A stretch of DNA of 64,000 nt from Nissolia schottii (Eukaryota; Streptophyta; Magnoliopsida; Fabales; Fabaceae). Positions 56,700-64,000 of this stretch are shown piece after piece; the stretch's first letter is position 1; the number at the start of each line of letters is the position of its first letter. The DNA lies in NCBI GenBank assembly GCA_003254905.1, contig QANU01019398.1, positions 248,001-312,000 on the forward strand. Direction: 5' to 3'. Below the pieces are notes generated by a model, which saw only the letters and a program-made list of their open reading frames with translations, did no database searches and was not told the origin of the DNA. The translations under genes and the position numbers were made by a program.

Positions 56700-59600
56700 C
56701 GCGGGGGAATAATAGTTTATGGAGAACGTTTCAAAGTAATGCAAAATTAATATTGAGAGGGCTTTTGTCATTGTATGTGTTGAACGTTGAACGTTGAATA
56801 TTTTGAATAGTAGCACTGTGGAGAGGATACGAGAACGATTGAGGGGTAGGGTAAGTAATGACCACGTTAATTAATTAAGTAAGGTGGTCGATGGAGTTGT
56901 ACTAATAAGACGGTCGAAGCTTTGAACGGCGTGCTTTTTGAGCTGACTGGGACTGAGTCAACTGGTCGGTGTGTTGCCATGGGTTTTTAATTTTGAGATT
57001 TTTCTCTTTTTTTTTTATTAGGATAACACAAATTTAATATATTTATATTTTTAGTGACTAGCCGGAGATGTAATTTTGAAGCAAATTTTAATCGATTAAT
57101 AACTGCTAAGGAGTTTAAATTGGTGGTTATATCAATGGTCTTAAAAAAAATGAAATAATATGTGCTCGAAAAAACTGCTCCTTCAAATAGATTTTATCCA
57201 TGTTTAAAGGGAGAAAAAAAAAAGAGTTTGCATCTAAGTTTTAATTTAATCATCACTCTAAAACTCGATATTGATCTTTTTTTAAAAAGACAAATATATT
57301 TTTGGATTAAACATATTACATATCTTTTTGTCAAAGTTAAATACAGTTCATTTAATTTATCTCTTAACACAAAATTAAAGAAGATGTCACTTGAGTTACT
57401 AGCTTTCAACTCTAACTTAATATTGCTTGAATAGTTTAATTTCTAAGACATTTAAATATATCCATAATAAAATAAAGCTTAACTAGTTTTATCCAAAATA
57501 TCTTTTGCGTTAGAGCCCATAAGTATGCCAAAATATCATATTTTAAATTCAGATTTTGATTGTTATTTGATTCAAAAATATTTTATATAAATGTTTAATT
57601 ATATATAAAAAAATTTCATATTTTTACACTCATTAATAAAAATATTTAACTCTTATATTTATTATTTTAAATAGTTTAATTATTATGTAACAACGTAAGA
57701 CATTTTTACGCTATCATCCAATTAAATCATTCCATAAGCATGAATTTTTAAATAATAAATAAAAGAATCAATTGTTTCTGTTTATATAACAAAATTTAAT
57801 TGAATAACAATATAAAAAATTGTACACAGTCAATATCTATTAATTAAACTCTATTTTAAAATTCTATGTATTGTATACATAATGGGAAGATAATATAATT
57901 TTTTTTACACTACCACTAGTATACAAGAATTCAGTTTTTTTTTCTATCTTATAAATAAAAATGAATCTGCTAAAACTTATATTATCTGTGAACAAAAGAT
58001 GTTATTGGAGGATTGGGTCTACTAGTACATGCGTGTGCACGAGCGTGTTTGTTACCAGCCGTGTTGGGAATTGGGAATATGTCAACATGAGTTGGTCCTT
58101 CCATCCATTCAGATGAATCATACCAAAATAAAGCTGAGGGCATGCGTGATATCATTGACAACTCTACTCAACAGATAAGAATAAAGAATATGTAGGAAGT
58201 GTAGTGTAATTTGATATTTCTTACCAGTGACCGCGTAGCTCATTACATGCCAGTGAACTAGAATCTATTCTATTAATAAAGGGTAATAATAACGCGTTTA
58301 CCTAACTAATGTCCTTCCGGAAACTAAATTAGAAAGTTTAGGATAAAAATGTATCAATTAATTGTCATTAGAAGCATATACATTTCACTTTTATCAATAT
58401 AAATTTATTCATTTTATTTTTTTAACGAGTGTCTTAAACATATTTATTAGCAAAATTTATTAATAAAAAACAAAAGATGACCCATTAAATACTAATTTAT
58501 GTGTCGTTACTAGATAATTTTAACTTAAATTTAACTCTGAACAATGATTAAAAATTAAAAATAAACAATACATGAAAAAACACAACCACAAATACTAATT
58601 CAATAACAATAAATCACAACTAAAATAATGTCTAATTTTAATCATATCACAAAAAAAAACATTTTTTATGATAAATAATTCTAACAACAATAAATCACAA
58701 TGAAAAAATTACTAATTTTAATTATATTAAAAACTAGAATTGCTAATTTTGAGATAACAATTATTTTTTATGATTGATATAAATTTTTTATAGCTATCAG
58801 TATTAAATAATATTTTGTTTACCTACCCTCATTTTTAATTTTGATTATATTTTGGGAATTGTTTAGTTTGATAAGGCTGTCAATAAATACTTTCAACAAG
58901 AAAAAAAAATTACAATGAAAAAACACTACCATTACATCCAAAAAAAAAACTACTAATTTTAATTATATCATAGAAAATAAGATGTATCAAATGAAGATGA
59001 TATTTAAATTTAATAAAAATAAATATAAATTTTTAAAGTAATTTTTTTTAGTAATTTGAAAAACAATACGTGATATTGATTTATTGTTGGTGACATGTTA
59101 TTATGAAAATTAATAATTTTACTATTCTATAATTATGTATTTGATTTTTTTTTTTCATAATCTATTTACATCCATATCTATGTTTATATTTATTATATAT
59201 AAAACAGAAGATTAACAGGAAAGGATGATGGTCTTCCATGCAGAAAGTTCTAGATATGATGATACTTTTCATACTTCTAACATATCTTATTTCCCTTGTT
59301 TATAATTGTGACTTTGAGATAATTTTTCTCAATTTTCTTTTTCGTTTTATTTTTCATTTTTGTTTATTAGATTCTCAAATGCCTAGGTATAGTAGCAAAA
59401 TGTCAAAGTATCACTCTCCCTCTCTTTAATCACTACAAAAAAAAATTGCTTATTACTTAAAAACTGCTTGTGGTTTTAAAAATTATATGTTTTCCAAAGT
59501 TTATCTAAACACCTTTATAATTTATGCAAGGAGTTTTCTTTTGTACTCTACAAATTAAATTTAAGGGTATCAGTACCTTAGTATTTAAGATTTAGATAAA

Positions 59601-60500
59601 TATCTTACTAACTCAAATCACTTATTATTTTAAATTTATAATTAAATCACAATCGTTCAAATTTAAGAAGATTCTAGTATCTTTATACAAAATTTGGGTG
59701 CCGAAGAAAAAATCTTTATGTAATTATATTTCCTTTAGAAAATTATTTATGTACAACTATGCGAGAGTAACAGGATATAAAAAGATATAATTACAGATGT
59801 AAAATTGGATATTGTTCACGTAAACTGGATTAAAATAACTTGACTTGTGAATGTTTCCATGCAGGAACGAATGATAGTTGTTGGCATACTTAGGTTGAAT
59901 TTTGACTTCTTCTAGTCCCACTATGAGAGAGTTATAGGTGAACTGTGAACAACTACAATACAAATTAAGTCACAATGTAACACATTCAATATTTTTAGTC
60001 TCATCTTGTTCTCCTTTAATGAAGGCGATGACTAATTTGGTATAGTTAAATTGAACCGTTTAAATCAATCACGTCTATAAAAAGGTTAATTCTAATGCAG
60101 ATATTCTAATTAAGTATAAACATGGGCGTTTCAGGGTTTTCATATCACAACTCCATTCCTAATTTTTTATATTTAGCGATTTTGGTTGATAGGATAAGTA
60201 ATTTGTTCTGGGGTTGTAATCTTTTGCTTTTGGTTAGACATCTCCACCTCGGTTGTTTATAAATAAATAAAAAATATCTACCCCATTGTTCTTAACTATA
60301 CACAAAGTCTCGACTTTAATTTAGTAGTATAGTAGTACTACTGAATCTACCATTCAATATACGTGTCCATGAATTTCAAACATGGCACATTTCACAAATT
60401 TATAGTCGTAGTCCCACCAATGGATTGAGGATCGAAAAAAATCTTCTCAACATGGTGGTGTAATTTGCACCCATAAATGTATCAAGAGAATATATGATAA
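56700..60500. other. AT-rich intergenic DNA
   Basis: Very AT-rich, with many poly-A and poly-T runs. I see no supported gene. A TCACTACAAAAAAAAATTGC stretch at about 59430 resembles a CACTA terminus but has no partner. No RNA gene was recognised. Confidence 0.45.
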
Positions 60501-60517
60501 ATAATTCAAACAATAAT

Positions 60518-60720
60518 TTATTTTGCTTGTTATATTAAGAAATTGGGCAATTTCATTCTAAGATAATTTTTAATTTCTTACTCTTATCCTAATTATCTAC
60601 ATTTTTAATGGTAGGTTCCTTAGTTCAATAGGAAAAAATTTTATTCTATTATTTGTTCTGAGTCAAAGTGTGCATTAGAATTTTGGAATCATTATATCAT
60701 TGAGGTTCCATCATTTAATA
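60518..60720 (+). mobile_element. diverged 5' LTR remnant (3' part) of a Ty3/gypsy element
   Basis: From TTATATTAAGAAATTGGGCA to GAGGTTCCATCA this stretch is a diverged direct copy of about 61985-62150. Shared landmarks are TTTCTTACTCTTATC / TTTCTTGCATTATC, ATTATTTGTTCTGAGTCAAA / ATTCTTTGTTATGAGTCAAA and GTGTGCATTAGAATTTTGGA / GTGTGTGTTGAAGTTTCGGA. The 5' portion of this LTR is missing. Confidence 0.6.
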
Positions 60721-60884
60721 CCAGTAGTAATGTTTAGATAAATTCCTATTTATCTATCGTTATTATTTTGATTCATATTATAAAAAAAAAAGTGCTAGAT
60801 AAAACTATATTAAAAAATAAGAGGAATAGAGGTTTAGATTCAACGAAAAATGTGCTAGATAAAAGGAAGAAGAAGGCTCCATAA

Positions 60885-61490
60885 TTGCACGATTCAAAAG
60901 GCAACTATGATTCCTTTTCTTCTACTGTCACTTATTGGCTCAATGAATTTGCGTGCTTCAAGTGTCAAGATTTGTGTCATTCTTTTTATGATTGCCCAAA
61001 CGAAATAACCATGGTTCTTAAGGAGAATGAAATAGTATCTGAATCTAAAGGTGATGGTAATGATGAGTCTAGTGGGGATGATGATATGCCACATTTTGAA
61101 GATTATTCTAATGATGATGATCATGTTGAAGATTTTGTGGATGGTGAAACACTTTTTGATAGTCGTCTGCTGGATGATGGGTGTCAGAACAAATATTCTT
61201 TTGAGGATAATAGTCAGAAGATCACTTTTACTCCATTATCACTCAAAGGCGTGTATCTTGACCAAGTGAAACTTCAACAAATTTCTCTTGAAAATTTAGA
61301 ATATGAAGATGTATTCCCAAACGAGGCACCACAAACTTTATTACATGTTGTTGCTGATGATGCATGCATGACAGAGAAAGCTAGAGTAATGAACATGAAA
61401 GCACAAGCAATGTTTAAGAAGAGAAGTAGGTTGACAGCTCAAGAACTGCATGAGGGGCGAAAACATGTGGTGTTTCAACCTGGTGATTAG
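60885..61490 (+). pseudogene. Ty3/gypsy polyprotein remnant with large internal deletions
   Basis: A 201-codon frame fuses distant parts of a gag-pol polyprotein. Residues 24-37 are a CX2CX4HX4C zinc knuckle (CFKCQDLCHSFYDC), followed by PNEITMVLKENEIVSES as in gypsy gag. About residues 137-150 (LEYEDVFPNEAPQTL) match the segment before reverse transcriptase. The last residues (GRKHVVFQPGD) match the integrase C-terminus, where the frame stops. Beyond the stop another frame gives LRTNLFRRMRE, like the end of such polyproteins. Protease, reverse transcriptase, RNase H and the integrase core are absent, so the element cannot be autonomous. The frame remains open across the deletions, and the acidic middle (DESSGDDDMPHFEDYSNDDD) is Asp-rich. 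Confidence 0.75.
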
Positions 61491-61559
61491 GTTAGGTTTC
61501 ATTATTGGAAGATTTGAGGACAAATCTTTTTAGAAGAATGAGAGAATGATAGGTGCAAA

Positions 61560-62150
61560 GGGGGAAAAATAATAAATAAATTGAAGATTACATCACTAGA
61601 GGACAAGATGGAGATTTCAAATACTACGAATTAACGTTATATTATTCGGGTCATTTTGGGTCATTATCTTATTTTAGTTATGTTTTGTTCATTTATTTTA
61701 AGTATTTAGAACATTTAAATTTGTTTTATTTTATTAACTTAAGTTTATTGTTATGAGACTTATCTGTAGTTTAAATTAAGTTTATCTTTTATTTTATCTT
61801 TAGTTTAAATTTGGTTTTATATTTAGTTTAAATCTTAACCTAATGTGAGAGGTTATAAATACCTCAACCAACATGAGTAGAACAACTTTTGATGAATAAA
61901 ATTTCATATTGTTTTCTCTTTCGAAAACTTTCTTTGCAAATGAGTGATCTCGTTGTGTGTGTAAGGTGAGTGATTTGATTTGGTTGTTGCATCAAGAAAT
62001 TAAACAATCTATAATTTTCAATTTCTTGCATTATCTACCTTTCTAAGAGCTGGTTTTTTAGGAATCTAATAGAAAAGATTTTTATTGTATTCTTTGTTAT
62101 GAGTCAAAGTGTGTGTTGAAGTTTCGGAATCTTAATATTATCAGGATTCC
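61560..62150 (+). mobile_element. 3' LTR of the deleted Ty3/gypsy element
   Basis: It has a TATA box (TATAAAT, about 61854-61860), a downstream AATAAAA at about 61897 and a 3' part shared with 60518-60720. The left border is uncertain (about 61540-61610). Confidence 0.55.
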
Positions 62151-62248
62151 ATATCAAATAAGATTTACATAAGCCCATCATATCAACATCTATCTGACAT
62201 TTAATATAAAAAACAAAATACCAAACTATACATATACATATACATATA

Positions 62249-62285
<37 letters not shown>

Positions 62286-63335
62286 GAAATAAAATACCGA
62301 TTGGCCACAAAAATTAAAAATGAATTATTAAAGAAAAATTAAAAAAATTAAATTAATTATTGTTGAAAGGAAAAGAAGGAACAAAATTTAATGTAATTAT
62401 AGTCGAAAGGAAAAAAATTAGAAAATCACAATAAAAAAAGAAAAAGAAGAATAAACCATTTGGTTAGAAGTTAGAAAATTGAAGTCGAATCCTACACAAC
62501 TTCTACATGAAACTGCAAAGTTAGAATAAAAAGTAAAAAAAAACCTTATTCTATTTGGCATATTAGGTGTATTGGATGAGTATAACCATAGGATATGTAT
62601 CCAATTTCTTTAATGTATGAGAAAAAGGGGGAAAAGGTAGAATCAAACAAAATAGCCCAACAAAATAATGGAAGGCATTGAAGGTAAAAAAAAATAGTAG
62701 AATAAAAAAAATATGAGAAGAAATTAGAAGGTATCGAGACGGTATCGTTGGATGAACGAGAGCATTGACATAAGAAAACTATTAAGATTTGAGTGGTGTA
62801 TATTTTAGACATGATAGAATGTTAAATTTTGAATTTAAATCATATTTAGTGGGATTGTGTGCGTAAGTTGAATGAAATTAATTTAGGAGAAAAAATTTCC
62901 TTCAAAATTAGTGATAACCCTGATATTGATAAAGGATTGTGTGAATGTTTTTATTTTTATTTTTTTGTTCGAGTTTTGTGGAACTAGCCCAAAAGCTATT
63001 ATGATATCGAAATGGTGACCCAAAACTATTCTGGCACCTATTTTAGTTGATCATTTGCCTTATTAAATTTTGACCCAATTTATTTTTTTGTCTTTATAGT
63101 TGTTATCTCTTCTCGAAGATAATAACTTGGAATATATGGTAATATGAAAAATAGTAACGATACTCGTATGCAATTGAATTCACAAAAATTACGTGAGTAT
63201 TTGAATTTTTGGTGGAAGGATGCCAGAATCAATTCTGACTGGTTGTAGAACGGAAAAATATTCACTTTTAACAGTTAGAATTGATTTTGGTAGTTTAAAA
63301 ATGAAAAACAAACGGGTTAATTAAGTTTTTAGTCC
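62151..63335. other. AT-rich intergenic DNA up to the gap
   Basis: Contains a (TA)n/(CATA)n microsatellite at 62228-62285. From about 63195 there is a common MITE-like stretch (CAGAATCAATTCTGACTGG), then at 63313 a GGGTTAATTAAGTTTTTAGT end resembling the 53-kb miniature elements, cut by the gap. No gene is supported. Confidence 0.45.
62228..62285. repeat. (CATA)n-(TA)n microsatellite
   Basis: ACATAT units pass into TA runs. Confidence 0.9.
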
Positions 63336-63938
63336 NNNNNNNNNNNNNNNNNNNNNNNNNNNNNNNNNNNNNNNNNNNNNNNNNNNNNNNNNNNNNNNNN
63401 NNNNNNNNNNNNNNNNNNNNNNNNNNNNNNNNNNNNNNNNNNNNNNNNNNNNNNNNNNNNNNNNNNNNNNNNNNNNNNNNNNNNNNNNNNNNNNNNNNNN
63501 NNNNNNNNNNNNNNNNNNNNNNNNNNNNNNNNNNNNNNNNNNNNNNNNNNNNNNNNNNNNNNNNNNNNNNNNNNNNNNNNNNNNNNNNNNNNNNNNNNNN
63601 NNNNNNNNNNNNNNNNNNNNNNNNNNNNNNNNNNNNNNNNNNNNNNNNNNNNNNNNNNNNNNNNNNNNNNNNNNNNNNNNNNNNNNNNNNNNNNNNNNNN
63701 NNNNNNNNNNNNNNNNNNNNNNNNNNNNNNNNNNNNNNNNNNNNNNNNNNNNNNNNNNNNNNNNNNNNNNNNNNNNNNNNNNNNNNNNNNNNNNNNNNNN
63801 NNNNNNNNNNNNNNNNNNNNNNNNNNNNNNNNNNNNNNNNNNNNNNNNNNNNNNNNNNNNNNNNNNNNNNNNNNNNNNNNNNNNNNNNNNNNNNNNNNNN
63901 NNNNNNNNNNNNNNNNNNNNNNNNNNNNNNNNNNNNNN
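63336..63938. other. assembly gap of 603 unknown bases
   Basis: Continuous n. Any open frame across it has no meaning. Confidence 0.99.
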
Positions 63939-64000
63939 GCAGCTGCATGCGACGGAATTGGTCGAGGATTTGGGTTTAGGTTCGAAACAGGAGAGGAAGC
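63939..64000 (+). other. short open stretch at the window end
   Basis: One plus-strand frame is open through all 62 bases (QLHATELVEDLGLGSKQERK) and the composition is GC-richer than the flanks, so it may be part of an exon that continues outside. Too short to identify. Confidence 0.25.

Noticed and set aside
59430..59465. Possible CACTA terminus (TCACTACAAAAAAAAATTGC)
   Set aside because: No matching inverted end, subterminal repeats or flanking duplication was found nearby; poly-A makes a chance match likely.
63295..63948. 217-codon frame across the gap
   Set aside because: It consists almost entirely of unknown bases.
1..64000. Bacterial-type systems, CRISPR arrays, toxin-antitoxin or phage modules
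   Set aside because: The gene structures, introns and repeats are those of a plant nuclear genome; the tandem arrays seen have no spacer-repeat regularity.

Overview
The window looks like nuclear DNA of a dicot plant, most likely a legume near Glycine. This rests on AT-rich intergenic sequence, GT-AG introns, TATA promoters, best resemblance to dicot gene families, and nested plant transposable elements, including miniature elements with the GGGTTAAATATG terminus that I know from legumes. The species is an inference. I see no bacterial-type operons, CRISPR arrays, rRNA or convincing tRNA.

Four genes are well supported. (1) A 13-exon outward-rectifying Shaker K+ channel, SKOR type (+ strand, 9866-20798, 863 residues), has a long leader with two small upstream ORFs. 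(2) A 3-exon PHD-finger protein of the MS1/MMD1 and At1g33420 family (+ strand, 27197-30475, 695 residues). (3) A 4-exon PLATZ zinc-binding protein (- strand, 44634-47120, 205 residues) has a perfect 45-bp tandem duplication in its promoter. (4) A single-exon U-box/ARM E3 ligase resembles PUB20/PUB21 (- strand, 55232-56551, 439 residues). Two small TATA-driven ORFs are weaker candidates: a 70-residue one at 22796-23008 (-) and an 87-residue membrane-type one at 40368-40631 (+) downstream of RY (CATGCATG) motifs.

The rest is mostly repeats and relics. 1-9400 is AT-rich and holds a 1.1-kb fold-back element. 21.6-22.15 kb is a two-level minisatellite. 23.8-26.9 kb is a long-TIR element with a 1.94-kb solo LTR inside. 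A second copy of that LTR, inverted and with a perfect 5-bp target duplication, lies at 33425-35469, so the two LTRs bracket the PHD gene. 31.5-32.6 kb holds decayed plant-mobile-domain and RING-finger fragments. 41.0-42.04 kb is a scrambled mini-retroelement with inverted LTR pieces and a 33-bp minisatellite. 49.7-52.7 kb is bounded by CACTA termini and contains LINE debris. 53.1-54.1 kb holds two Mutator-type miniature elements, each with a perfect 9-bp duplication. 60.5-62.15 kb is an internally deleted Ty3/gypsy element. 63336-63938 is an assembly gap.

The four genes have unrelated jobs (K+ efflux, chromatin reading, transcription or DNA binding, ubiquitination), and I infer no shared pathway. 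I did not find a clear undescribed system. The best leads are the scrambled inverted-LTR element, the AUG-stop mini-ORF in the K+-channel leader, the promoter duplication in the PLATZ gene, and the two small ORFs.
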